11,706 nucleotides of DNA from JAZQHR01 sp045540815. Its GTDB lineage: Bacteria > Bacillota > Clostridia > UMGS1810. The stretch is from the NCBI GenBank assembly GCA_045540815.1, contig JAZQHY010000048.1, positions 1-11,706 of the forward strand, given 5' to 3'. The notes beneath the pieces were generated by a model, which had not been told where the DNA came from, did no database searches, and saw only the letters and a program-made list of their open reading frames with translations. Shown in pieces: positions 1 through 7,253 of this stretch. Position numbers and translations under genes: made by a program. Position 1 is the first letter of the stretch. Every line of letters starts with the position of its first letter.

Positions 1-372
1 AGAATCCTTTGCAACTGCCATACCCTGTGTAGCATCGTAATAGCCGTCAGAGAATATCCAGCCTGAATTCTTTCTCTCATCTGTAATAGAAGCACCTGCG
101 ATCATACCATCTGCCTGACCTGCCTGACATGCAGCGATAGATGCGTCCCAGCCGATATACTGAAGGTCATAAGTAAATCCCTGATCTTCAGCAATAGCTT
201 TTAGTATATCCATATCGATACCTACGATGTTGCCCTGTGCATCCTGAAATTCAAAAGGACTAAAGCCTTTGTCTGTTGCAATAACAAAATCAGCTTCTTC
301 TGTGTTGTTTCCGCATGCAGCGAAAGCAAAGCACATAACCATTGCTAAAACTAATGCAATTATTTTCTTCAT
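1..372 (-). CDS. Amino-acid ABC transporter substrate-binding lipoprotein (family 3), C-terminus cut by window edge
   Basis: Only the first 124 residues are in the window. Residues 1-19 form a lipoprotein signal (KK, then a hydrophobic stretch) ending in a lipobox-like FAAC with Cys20, so the mature protein should be lipid-anchored outside the membrane. From about residue 28 the sequence is typical of the SBP_bac_3 family: an ATDKGFSPFEF strand, then GNIVGIDMDILKAIAED, then a WD..I.A.QAGQADGMIAGASIT segment that forms part of the ligand-binding cleft in this family. The family binds polar or basic amino acids and delivers them to an ABC permease. The permease and ATPase genes would lie further left, outside the window. 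The ATG at 370-372 has GGAGG ten bases upstream. The exact amino acid cannot be told from this fragment. Confidence 0.9.
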   Translation of the reverse strand, partial: MKKIIALVLAMVMCFAFAACGNNTEEADFVIATDKGFSPFEFQDAQGNIVGIDMDILKAIAEDQGFTYDLQYIGWDASIAACQAGQADGMIAGASITDERKNSGWIFSDGYYDATQGMAVAKDS

Positions 373-396
373 AATATATTTTCCTCCAAACAAAAA

Positions 397-436
397 ATTA
401 TACTCTTATTTTACTATGAAATAAGAGTATAATCAA
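397..436 (-). promoter_or_regulatory. Promoter with overlapping inverted repeat (probable operator) for the solute-binding protein gene
   Basis: On the minus strand a -35 box TTGATT (431-436) and a -10 box TAAAAT (408-413) are 17 bases apart, about 40 bases upstream of the start codon. A 14-bp perfect inverted repeat (397-410 against 420-433) runs through the spacer, the -10 box and part of the -35 box, which is the geometry of a repressor site. The right arm is followed by T6 on the minus strand, so a weak AT-rich terminator for the upstream peptidase gene is an alternative reading. Only two stem pairs are G-C, which favours the operator reading. Confidence 0.5.
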
Positions 437-488
437 TAAAACTATGTCGAAAAGTACAAAATTAGAACAATGTACAATTTATGTACAA

Positions 489-1934
489 TTATTTTTCAGC
501 TTTAAACACATTTATAGCTGCATCGAGCTGTCTGTCAATTACTATTTCTTCGTCCTGAAGAGCATTTTCTATAGCAAGCTGTGTGGTAATATCACAAACT
601 CCATATGGGTAAAGACCCATAGTATCCTGAAATTTCTTTACTGCATAATACAAATCCTCGTCATATACATCGTCTGGAATACCAACAGAATAACCAAGAG
701 CGTGCATTCTCTGGTTAAGTGCATATACATCTTTACCTTTATCATCAAGCTTCATAATTCTATCATATGTGAATTTTTCAAAATGCTCTCCGCGATATGT
801 TTCAATTCTGTTTTCAACCTCTACATCAGGCGTAATACCAAGCTCATGAACGTGATTTTTATTTGGTGTTAGATATTCAGCCTCAGTAAGTCTTATACCA
901 CCGCCGACAGTCACACTCACAACATTTTGCATAGTACCCTTACCAAACGTTTTAGCGCCCACTATAGTGCCTGTTTTAGTATCCTGAATTGCACCTGCAA
1001 ATGCCTCAGACGCACTTGCACTATATTCATTTACCAAAACAACAAGATTATATTTTATTTCTTTAAGGGTGGAATTAAATGTTTTGTCGTAACGCTCACC
1101 CTTATAGTCTATATGTACTATCGGGCCCTTTGGAACAAACTCTCCCGCCACCTTCACAAGTACATCAAGAGAACCGCCAGGATTGTTTCTAAGGTCTATG
1201 ATAAGGTCTTTAACACCTTCATTATCAAAATATTCAAGTGCATCCTTAACCGATTCGTAAAGGTGGTCATCAAACTGAGATATTGAAAGGTATCCTATAC
1301 CCCCATCAAGCACCTGAGTATATGTACTGTCTACTGTTATAACTCCTCTGGTTATACTAACCTCATTATATATGCCGTCGCGTATATATCCTATTACAAC
1401 ATTTGTTCCTTTTTCACCGATTATATACTGTTTTGCAGCTTCCAAATACATACCTACAATATTATTACCGTCAACAGTTGTGATAATATCGCCTTGTTTT
1501 ATCCCTGCCGCTTCAGCAGGAGAATCTTTGTATACCGAAAGCACTTGAAGTCCCCCGGAAAACTCCATAATGCTTACACCTATACCGCACATTTCACCGC
1601 TTAGATTTCCCATAAACGCTAAATATTCTTCTTCTGTATAGTATTCACTAAATTTATCAAGCGTACCAAACATCCCTTTTAGTGCAGTATCGTAAAGTTC
1701 AGGATTTTCAGCGATAATCTGTCTTAGTGCATGGCGGTACAAATCCTCCTTAGTGGTTTCATAAAGCCAATTGTCCATTATATAGTCAGTAGCAAGGTCT
1801 ACCATTCTGTTTTCTATAAGATTAAGGTCAATCTCTGCAGTTTCTTCTGCTGCTTCCTGCGCAAAACCTGTAACGCAACCAAGTGACAGCAAAGTCACCA
1901 AAACAAGTGCTATAATTCTGCTTGATCTTTTCAT
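489..1934 (-). CDS. Secreted S41-family (carboxy-terminal processing) peptidase with PDZ and peptidoglycan-binding-like domains
   Basis: 481 residues. Residues 1-25 are a signal peptide with likely cleavage after GFA. PDZ domain at about 112-195 (GIGVSIME, then SPAEAAGIKQGDIITTVDG). S41 protease core at about 200-375, with IDLRNNPGGSLD at 246-257, YSASASE with the likely nucleophile Ser307, and TFGKGTMQ with Lys332 and Gln336. The 25-residue spacing between Ser and Lys matches the Ser-Lys-Gln catalytic set of CtpB and Prc. Residues about 398-460 (LNQRMHALGY, then VKKFQ, then G.C...T) resemble a PG_binding_1 repeat. The protein probably cleaves exported substrates near the wall. ATG at 1934 is preceded by GGGAGGT eight bases upstream. 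It is the last gene of the ddl-to-peptidase run, 33 bases after the SLH-like gene. A lipobox reading around Cys20 is not canonical. Confidence 0.93.
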   Translation of the reverse strand: MKRSSRIIALVLVTLLSLGCVTGFAQEAAEETAEIDLNLIENRMVDLATDYIMDNWLYETTKEDLYRHALRQIIAENPELYDTALKGMFGTLDKFSEYYTEEEYLAFMGNLSGEMCGIGVSIMEFSGGLQVLSVYKDSPAEAAGIKQGDIITTVDGNNIVGMYLEAAKQYIIGEKGTNVVIGYIRDGIYNEVSITRGVITVDSTYTQVLDGGIGYLSISQFDDHLYESVKDALEYFDNEGVKDLIIDLRNNPGGSLDVLVKVAGEFVPKGPIVHIDYKGERYDKTFNSTLKEIKYNLVVLVNEYSASASEAFAGAIQDTKTGTIVGAKTFGKGTMQNVVSVTVGGGIRLTEAEYLTPNKNHVHELGITPDVEVENRIETYRGEHFEKFTYDRIMKLDDKGKDVYALNQRMHALGYSVGIPDDVYDEDLYYAVKKFQDTMGLYPYGVCDITTQLAIENALQDEEIVIDRQLDAAINVFKAEK

Positions 1935-1967
1935 TTGAATTTACCTCCCGAAGCCCTGCGGCTATAA

Positions 1968-3032
1968 TTAATTTACTACATTAAGATATATAATCTCTGT
2001 TTCGCCTTTTAGATTTGTGTCTGTAATAAAATATGCGTTGATGTCAAGAAAATCCCTGTTTATATAATATCCGTTAGTCTTTCGGTTATAACCATATAAA
2101 AGCGCGGTATCACTTACTTTGAATTCTGTGTATTTTCCTTCCATTTTAACAAAATCGGCGCCATTGAATTTTTGTAATTCATTAAAGATAATACTTCCTT
2201 TTACGTAATCATACAAGTATACTTTCGCCTTGTAGATGCCCTCTACATTTGGAATAGCTCCAAGCTTATTTGCTGAATTTTCAACAAATACCACTTCGTT
2301 ATTGGCATTTACAAGCATATCAACCTTATCACCTATTCTTAAATCACCAGAAAATGTTATGTTGTCATCTTTTAAATACGCAGTCTTTCTACCATTTTTA
2401 AATGGTATATCAAACTCATAATCATCAGTTTCGATGGTTATTGTTTTTGTGGTATTTACATAGTTAATGCGCTTAACATTACCTGATATAACTTTTACAC
2501 TGTTTGCGGTATAAATCTCATTATCCAAGCCCAACAAAATCTCCAAAAGCGATTTGTATGTAACTGGTTTATTAGGTCTTAAAAGAGTAGCTTTATCGTT
2601 AATATAACCTAATGAAGCAAACGCCTGATAATAAGGCTGATAATCTTTGCCGATTAATCCATAATCGAGGTGACGTCTTATATAGTCAATCCCTTCTTCA
2701 GGCTGGATATTAAGTATTTCACACAAAGACTTTACAAGTTCCTGATTGGTGGAAAAAGTAGCTTTATCGCTTATTTTTTTTATATTAAATGCCTTTTTCA
2801 CTATATCTAAAATTATATCTTGTGTTAACTCTTTGTCAAATTCAAAGTTTTCAATTACGCCAATAAATATAAGCTTATACAAAAAATCGCAGTTTTCTTC
2901 TATGAGCTTAGCATTTGAATAAGCCATATTTTCATAATATTCTTCTTTTGGTATATTAAGCGTCATAGCATTTACGCCAACGCTAAAGCAAAGTATAAAT
3001 ACCAAAACAAGTGCTACTGTTTTTTTCAGCAT
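1968..3032 (-). CDS. Secreted protein with divergent S-layer-homology-like repeats, function unknown
   Basis: 354 residues. Residues 1-22 are a clear Sec signal peptide (LKK, hydrophobic core, cleavage after VNA). Two helical segments, about 51-90 (LIFIGVIENFEFDKELTQDIILDIVKKAF) and 135-170 (AFASLGYINDKATLLRPNKPVTYKSLLEILLGL), follow the SLH pattern: a short aromatic helix, a Gly turn, an acidic or Pro loop, then a second helix. They are divergent, and I do not see the TRAE-type motif that usually marks a wall-binding SLH. Residues about 178-354 are rich in beta-strand patterns (repeated short hydrophobic strands with turns), with no motif I recognise. ATG at 3032 has GGAG eight bases upstream. 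It sits between argS (18 bases) and the S41 peptidase gene. It may be exported with, or processed by, that peptidase; this is inference from position only. Confidence 0.87.
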   Translation of the reverse strand: MLKKTVALVLVFILCFSVGVNAMTLNIPKEEYYENMAYSNAKLIEENCDFLYKLIFIGVIENFEFDKELTQDIILDIVKKAFNIKKISDKATFSTNQELVKSLCEILNIQPEEGIDYIRRHLDYGLIGKDYQPYYQAFASLGYINDKATLLRPNKPVTYKSLLEILLGLDNEIYTANSVKVISGNVKRINYVNTTKTITIETDDYEFDIPFKNGRKTAYLKDDNITFSGDLRIGDKVDMLVNANNEVVFVENSANKLGAIPNVEGIYKAKVYLYDYVKGSIIFNELQKFNGADFVKMEGKYTEFKVSDTALLYGYNRKTNGYYINRDFLDINAYFITDTNLKGETEIIYLNVVN

Positions 3033-3050
3033 ATTTACAACTCCGTTTTA

Positions 3051-4745
3051 TTACATTTTTTCAGGTGCAGTTATTGCAAGAAGCTTAAGAACATTTTCTA
3101 TAACTGTCTTTGCAGCTGTGATAAGGTATAATCTTGCCTGCATAAGCGCCTCGTCATCGCCCTTTACTCTGCACGAATTGTAGAATGAATGGAAAAGTGC
3201 AGCCAAATCAAGAACGTATCTTGTAAGTCTGCTTGGCTCCATAGTATTTGCCGCCATTTCTATTTCCTGAGGAAGAGATATTATCTTAAGCGCAAGCGCT
3301 TTTTCTTCTTCCGATGTAAGAAGGGTAAGGTTTGCATCTGTATTAAGTGTAATATTTTCTTCTTTAAGAGAATTTATAATACTGCAAATTCTTGCGTGTG
3401 CATACTGAACATAGAAAACAGGATTTTCATTGTTCTGCGCAATAGCAAGGTCTAAATCAAAGTCAAGATGGCTTTCTGACTGACGCATATTGAAGAAAAA
3501 TCTCGCTGCATCAACGCCTGTTTCGTCTATAAGGTCAGTAAGGGTAATCATCTTACCTGTTCTTTTTGACATTCTGGCAACTTCGCCGTTTTTAAGAAGA
3601 CGTACAAGCTGCATTATAACTACTTCAAGCTTTGATGAATCAACACCGATAGCGTCCATAGCACCTTTCATACGTGCAACGTGGCCGTGGTGGTCTGCGC
3701 CCCACACGTTTATTACCTTGTCAAAGTTTCTTACTGCAAATTTATTTCTGTGGTATGCGATATCAACTGCAAAATACGTAGGAATACCATTGTTTCTTAT
3801 AAGAACTTCGTCTTTTTCACAACCGAAATCCGTGGTTTTAATCCAAAGTGCCCCGTCTTTTTCGTATGTTATACCGCTTTTCTTAAGCGCATCGATAGTT
3901 TCGGCAACCTCGCCGTTTGCGTGGATTGAGCTTTCCTTAAACCACACGTCGTAATCTATTCTGTATTTTCCAAGGTCGCGCTTAAGGTTGTCTATATTTA
4001 TGGCAAGAGCGTATTCTACAAGCGCGTTTCTTCTGTCTTCTTCGCTTGCGTCTAGGTATTTATCTCCGTTTATGTCGATGAAATTCTGCGCGTGTTCTTT
4101 TATGTCGTCACCGTGGTAGCCGTCCTCTGGGAACTCGAATGCATCCTCGCCTTTTAAAGCCTGAATATATCTTGCTTCAAGCGATTTACCAAACTTTACA
4201 ATCTGTGCACCTGCATCGTTTATATAAAATTCCTTTGTAACGTCATAGCCTGCAGATGCAAGTATGTTTGCAAGACTATCACCGATAGCACCGCCACGCG
4301 CATTACCCATATGCATAGGGCCTGTAGGGTTTGCAGATACAAACTCTACCATTACCTTCTTGCCCTGACCAATGTCTATCTTACCGAAATCTTCGCCGTA
4401 TTTAAGAACAGCTTTAAGTCCGTCGTACACCCAATCGTTTTTAAGATAGAAATTAATAAAACCAGGGCCTGCAATCTCGGCTCTGTCTATATATGTGTCT
4501 TCCAAGTCAAATGCTTCAAGCATAAGCTCTGCTATGGCACGAGGTGGCATACCAAGAACCTTTGTAAGCTTCATAGCGGTATTTGTAGAAAAATCACCGT
4601 TTTTCTTATCCTTTGGAATTTCTGTTTCTATTTCCACAAGGTAGCCCTGAGGAAACTTTATCTTTCCGCCGTCTTCAAGCGTAGCAAGAGCATTTCCTAT
4701 TACGCTCTCTAGTTGCTGATTTATTGTAGATATAATATTTTTCAC
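3051..4745 (-). CDS. argS: Arginyl-tRNA synthetase
   Basis: 564 residues, normal family length. It charges tRNA-Arg with arginine in the cytoplasm. The N-terminal additional domain covers about 1-110. The class I signature is SANPTGPMHMGNARG, with the HIGH variant HMGN at 145-148. The KMSKS-type motif is ARMSKRTG at 390-397. The C-terminal DALR anticodon-binding domain runs from about 445 (YVQYAHARICSI) to the end (LLAITAPEKM). The start codon is GTG at 4743-4745, chosen because GGGAGG lies nine bases upstream. That Shine-Dalgarno sits inside the last codons of the DUF1934 gene, whose stop is four bases before the GTG, so translation is probably coupled. The same gene pair is known in Bacillus (ywiB-argS). 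Confidence 0.98.
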   Translation of the reverse strand: MKNIISTINQQLESVIGNALATLEDGGKIKFPQGYLVEIETEIPKDKKNGDFSTNTAMKLTKVLGMPPRAIAELMLEAFDLEDTYIDRAEIAGPGFINFYLKNDWVYDGLKAVLKYGEDFGKIDIGQGKKVMVEFVSANPTGPMHMGNARGGAIGDSLANILASAGYDVTKEFYINDAGAQIVKFGKSLEARYIQALKGEDAFEFPEDGYHGDDIKEHAQNFIDINGDKYLDASEEDRRNALVEYALAINIDNLKRDLGKYRIDYDVWFKESSIHANGEVAETIDALKKSGITYEKDGALWIKTTDFGCEKDEVLIRNNGIPTYFAVDIAYHRNKFAVRNFDKVINVWGADHHGHVARMKGAMDAIGVDSSKLEVVIMQLVRLLKNGEVARMSKRTGKMITLTDLIDETGVDAARFFFNMRQSESHLDFDLDLAIAQNNENPVFYVQYAHARICSIINSLKEENITLNTDANLTLLTSEEEKALALKIISLPQEIEMAANTMEPSRLTRYVLDLAALFHSFYNSCRVKGDDEALMQARLYLITAAKTVIENVLKLLAITAPEKM

Positions 4746-4749
4746 TTTA

Positions 4750-5181
4750 TTATGCCTCCCTGATACTTATGTAAAACTGGTTTTTGCCAACCGTTTCGTC
4801 ATTTATTTCAAGCGAATAACCAACGTCAATCTCACCGCCGTTATCGTCTATGTTCACGTTTATTTTGTCAGACAGCACACCGATAGTAAGCGCGCCAAAC
4901 TGCGTATCATAATACGATGTGGTTTTCTTGTCCTTTATAAAAATCATTTGATTTGTAATGGTACCCTCTCTTATGATAGATACTTTATCGTTATCAACCT
5001 CAACGGTAGTGGTTGTCCCTTCCATACCTGTTACGTCTGATTCCTGATACACAGCATAGTATTTTCCGTCTGCCTTATAAAATTCACCTTCGGTAAGCAG
5101 TTCAACATCTGTTGAGTCGTCTATGGAATATACTTCCTGCATACCTTTTATGGATATCATTACATTTTTCTTACTATCCAT
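4750..5181 (-). CDS. DUF1934 family protein (YwiB-like beta-barrel)
   Basis: 143 residues, no signal peptide or membrane segment. The pattern is a small beta-barrel: alternating short strands (VMISIKGMQEV; GKYYAVYQES; TTTTVEVDNDKVSIIREG; MIFIKDKKTTSYYDTQFGALTIGVLSDKINVNI; IDVGYSLEINDETVGKNQFYISIREA). The TPFG-like turn (here TQFG) followed by a strand, and the SLEINDE..G.N.F.I.I end, are typical of DUF1934. The family is found upstream of argS in many Firmicutes, and that arrangement holds here. Its biochemical role is not known to me. The start at 5181 has AAGGGG eight bases upstream, overlapping the stop codon of murI (gap 12 bases). Confidence 0.92.
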   Translation of the reverse strand: MDSKKNVMISIKGMQEVYSIDDSTDVELLTEGEFYKADGKYYAVYQESDVTGMEGTTTTVEVDNDKVSIIREGTITNQMIFIKDKKTTSYYDTQFGALTIGVLSDKINVNIDDNGGEIDVGYSLEINDETVGKNQFYISIREA

Positions 5182-5193
5182 TTATATTTCCCC

Positions 5194-6003
5194 TTAATAA
5201 TTTTCTATATCAATCTTTTCAACTAATCCGTCGATGCTTTCTTCTAAAAACACTCCTGCAATTTTCGAGAAGTTAGAAGCATTATCGCTCACAAAATACA
5301 TATACTGCTTATCTTGTTTTTTATCTGCAAGCATATCGTTGTCAGTTAAAAACTTGCTTACATATTTTGCGGTTTCTGCCCCTGAATCTACAAGCTCTAC
5401 CTTGTCCCCCATTATATCTTTAACAGTATTTTTTAGTATTGGATAATGGGTACAGCCAAGGATTAGGGTATCTATGTCCTTTTCAATAAGCGGATTTAAG
5501 TAGTCCTGTGCTACCATTTTTGCAACCTCTGTATCGGCATAGCCGTTTTCTACAATCGGTACAAAAAGCGGACAAGCGTTTGTAAAAACGTTTATGCTTT
5601 TGTCGTTTTCTCTTATCTTTTGAACATATTTACCGCTGTTTATAGTTCCTGATGTTCCTATAACACCGATGTTTTTATTTTTGGTAGCACTAATCGCCTT
5701 TTTAACAGACGGCTCAACAACGCCGACCATTGGAACATCATACATATTTTTAACTATTGGAAGTGCTACTGTGCTTGCAGTTCCGCAGGCTATGATTATC
5801 ATTTTAATGTCGTATGACATTAGAAAGTTTATATCGTCTATAACATATTTGACAATGGTTTCTTCTGAACGGCTACCATACGGCACTCTGCCTGTATCAC
5901 CAAAGTATACAATGTTTTCATTTGGAAGAACTTTTTTAAGTTCCTTTACGGTAGTAAGACCGCCAAGTCCAGAGTCAAAAACACCTATATATCTGTTATC
6001 CAC
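5194..6003 (-). CDS. murI: Glutamate racemase
   Basis: About 269 residues. It converts L-glutamate to D-glutamate for peptidoglycan precursors, without a cofactor. It opens with IGVFDSGLGGLTTV (catalytic Asp10, Ser11), then FGDTGRVPYGSRS, then IIACGTAS with catalytic Cys73, and LGCTHYPIL with Cys184 and His186. The first cysteine motif reads ACGTAS rather than the usual ACNTAS, so the substrate-contacting Asn is a Gly. Start choice: GTG at 6001-6003 has AGGAG eight bases upstream. ATG at 6007-6009 overlaps the ddl stop as TGATG but leaves only two bases to that AGGAG, and GTG at 6010-6012 leaves none. The ATG could still be used by termination-reinitiation. It lies directly downstream of ddl, so D-Glu and D-Ala-D-Ala supply are encoded together. 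Confidence 0.95.
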   Translation of the reverse strand: MDNRYIGVFDSGLGGLTTVKELKKVLPNENIVYFGDTGRVPYGSRSEETIVKYVIDDINFLMSYDIKMIIIACGTASTVALPIVKNMYDVPMVGVVEPSVKKAISATKNKNIGVIGTSGTINSGKYVQKIRENDKSINVFTNACPLFVPIVENGYADTEVAKMVAQDYLNPLIEKDIDTLILGCTHYPILKNTVKDIMGDKVELVDSGAETAKYVSKFLTDNDMLADKKQDKQYMYFVSDNASNFSKIAGVFLEESIDGLVEKIDIENY

Positions 6004-6008
6004 TTTCA

Positions 6009-7070
6009 TCACTCCTCAAGCGCAATATAGATAAGCTCGTCTAATATTTCAGAGTATGTCATGCCCGTCTGCATCATAAGCTTTGGATACATACTTATAT
6101 TTGTAAAACCGGGAAGTGTATTTATCTCGTTAAGCTTAACGGTGTCAGCGTCCTCGTTTACAAAAAAGTCAACTCTTGAAAGTCCCTTGCCGTCAAGTGC
6201 TTCGAAAACTTTTATTGCAGTTTCTCTGACGCGGTTTTCTATGTCACCTTTAAATGTGGCAGGAATTACAAGCTTACTTTGTGATGAATCAGAATACTTT
6301 GACTCATAATCGTAAAACTCACTGTCAGGAAGAATTTCACCCACGCACGATGAACGGATATTTCCTCGGTTTCCTATTACTGCACACTCAACCTCGCGAC
6401 CTGTCAAAAACTCCTCGACGATAACTTTGCGGTCGAATTTAAATGCCTCGTTTAGTGCATTTAAAAGTGATACTCTGTCTTTAGCTTTACCTATACCTAT
6501 AGATGAGCCTGCGTTTGCAGGTTTAACAAATGCAGGATATCCAAGCTTTTTCTCGATATTGTCTAAGATATCATCTTCATTTTTCATTTCATAGTTATGC
6601 ACAACCACCCAGTCTGCCTGGTCTATACCTGCGTTTGCCATAACCACTTTGGTATACGCCTTATCCATACCTACGCACGATGTAAGAAGTCCTACCCCGA
6701 CGTATTTCACACCCGATAGCTCAAACAACCCCTGAACCGTTCCGTCCTCGCCGTTTGCACCGTGAAGCACAGGAAATACTACGTCAATATGTAGTTTTTC
6801 AAATCTGTCGCCGTCAAACACGAGTATTGATGAGTCATTTGTGCCGTGAGAAAGGCATACTGTCTTTAACGAATCGTTGTACCATTTATCTGGTGCGATG
6901 TTTTCCACAGCGCCGTCGTACAGATACCATTTTCCGTCTTTTGTAATACCTATTAGCAAAATGTCATATTTATCTTTATCTAAATTGATGATAACTGATG
7001 TTGCCGATTTAAGTGATACCTCATATTCTGTAGACTGACCGCCAAATAAAATTGCAACAGTTTTTTTCAT
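6009..7070 (-). CDS. ddl: D-alanine--D-alanine ligase
   Basis: 353 residues. ATP-grasp enzyme that joins two D-alanines for the cell-wall pentapeptide. Visible family motifs: AILFGGQSTEYEVSL at 6-20, the N-terminal loop FPVLHGANGEDGTVQGLFE at 99-117, and the ATP-grasp strand GYPAFVKPANAGSSIGI at 177-193. The omega loop YDYESKYSDSSQSKL has the Lys258-Tyr259 pair, and the Mg-binding set is Asp301, Glu314 and Asn316 in RVDFFV and KLNEINTLPGFT. Tyr259 in the omega loop is the residue typical of D-Ala-D-Ala enzymes, so I do not read this as a VanA-type D-Ala-D-Lac ligase. ATG at 7070 has GGAGG ten bases upstream. It is the first gene of the leftward run and follows an extended -10 promoter. Confidence 0.97.
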   Translation of the reverse strand: MKKTVAILFGGQSTEYEVSLKSATSVIINLDKDKYDILLIGITKDGKWYLYDGAVENIAPDKWYNDSLKTVCLSHGTNDSSILVFDGDRFEKLHIDVVFPVLHGANGEDGTVQGLFELSGVKYVGVGLLTSCVGMDKAYTKVVMANAGIDQADWVVVHNYEMKNEDDILDNIEKKLGYPAFVKPANAGSSIGIGKAKDRVSLLNALNEAFKFDRKVIVEEFLTGREVECAVIGNRGNIRSSCVGEILPDSEFYDYESKYSDSSQSKLVIPATFKGDIENRVRETAIKVFEALDGKGLSRVDFFVNEDADTVKLNEINTLPGFTNISMYPKLMMQTGMTYSEILDELIYIALEE

Positions 7071-7114
7071 ATATAAATTGCCTCCAAATTACGTCATATA
7101 ACCATACTATTTTG

Positions 7115-7123
7115 ATTATATCA
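7115..7123 (-). promoter_or_regulatory. Extended -10 promoter for the ddl-murI-argS gene run
   Basis: On the minus strand the motif TGATATAAT gives a perfect TATAAT -10 box (7115-7120) with the TG of an extended -10 one base before it (7122-7123). The -35 region, 17 bases further upstream, is only TTTATT. Extended -10 promoters tolerate a weak -35. The start codon of ddl is about 45 bases downstream. Confidence 0.6.
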
Positions 7124-7187
7124 CAAACGTGAAACAAAATAAATACCTTTTTACATAAAAATATTATAAATTTTTTCAAAAAAAGTA

Positions 7188-7216
7188 TTAATTTTTTTAA
7201 AATTGTATGTTATACT
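7188..7216 (+). promoter_or_regulatory. Probable promoter for the DnaD-like and DnaC-like genes
   Basis: The -10 box TATACT is at 7211-7216, with a weak -35 TTAATT at 7188-7193 and a 17-base spacer of mostly A and T. The GGAGG ribosome binding site is at 7239-7243, ten bases before the ATG. It is divergent from the ddl promoter within a 183-base gap. That gap also holds A/T tracts (7171-7198) but no other site I recognise. Confidence 0.5.
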
Positions 7217-7253
7217 GTAAAAGTGGTTTAAATTTTTTGGAGGAAAAAGTCAA

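Noticed and set aside
444..872. Open frame on the plus strand opposite the S41 peptidase gene
   Set aside because: No ribosome binding site, low-complexity Ile/Tyr/Cys-rich translation, and complete overlap with a well-supported gene.
1860..1934. Lipoprotein signal in the S41 peptidase (Cys20)
   Set aside because: The -3 residue is Ser and the -2 residue Leu, which does not fit the lipobox. A signal peptidase I site after GFA fits better.
1897..3016. 16-base repeat ACCAAAACAAGTGCTA at 1897-1912 and 3001-3016
   Set aside because: Both copies encode the ALVLV core of signal peptides in neighbouring genes, so similarity from codon use or an old duplication explains them.
3490..3954. Open frame on the plus strand opposite argS
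   Set aside because: It has no family features and lies fully within argS, so it is a shadow of that gene's codon pattern.
6009..7070. VanA-type D-Ala-D-Lac ligase (resistance gene)
   Set aside because: The omega loop has the Lys-Tyr pair typical of D-Ala-D-Ala ligases, and the gene sits with murI in a housekeeping operon without vanH or vanX.
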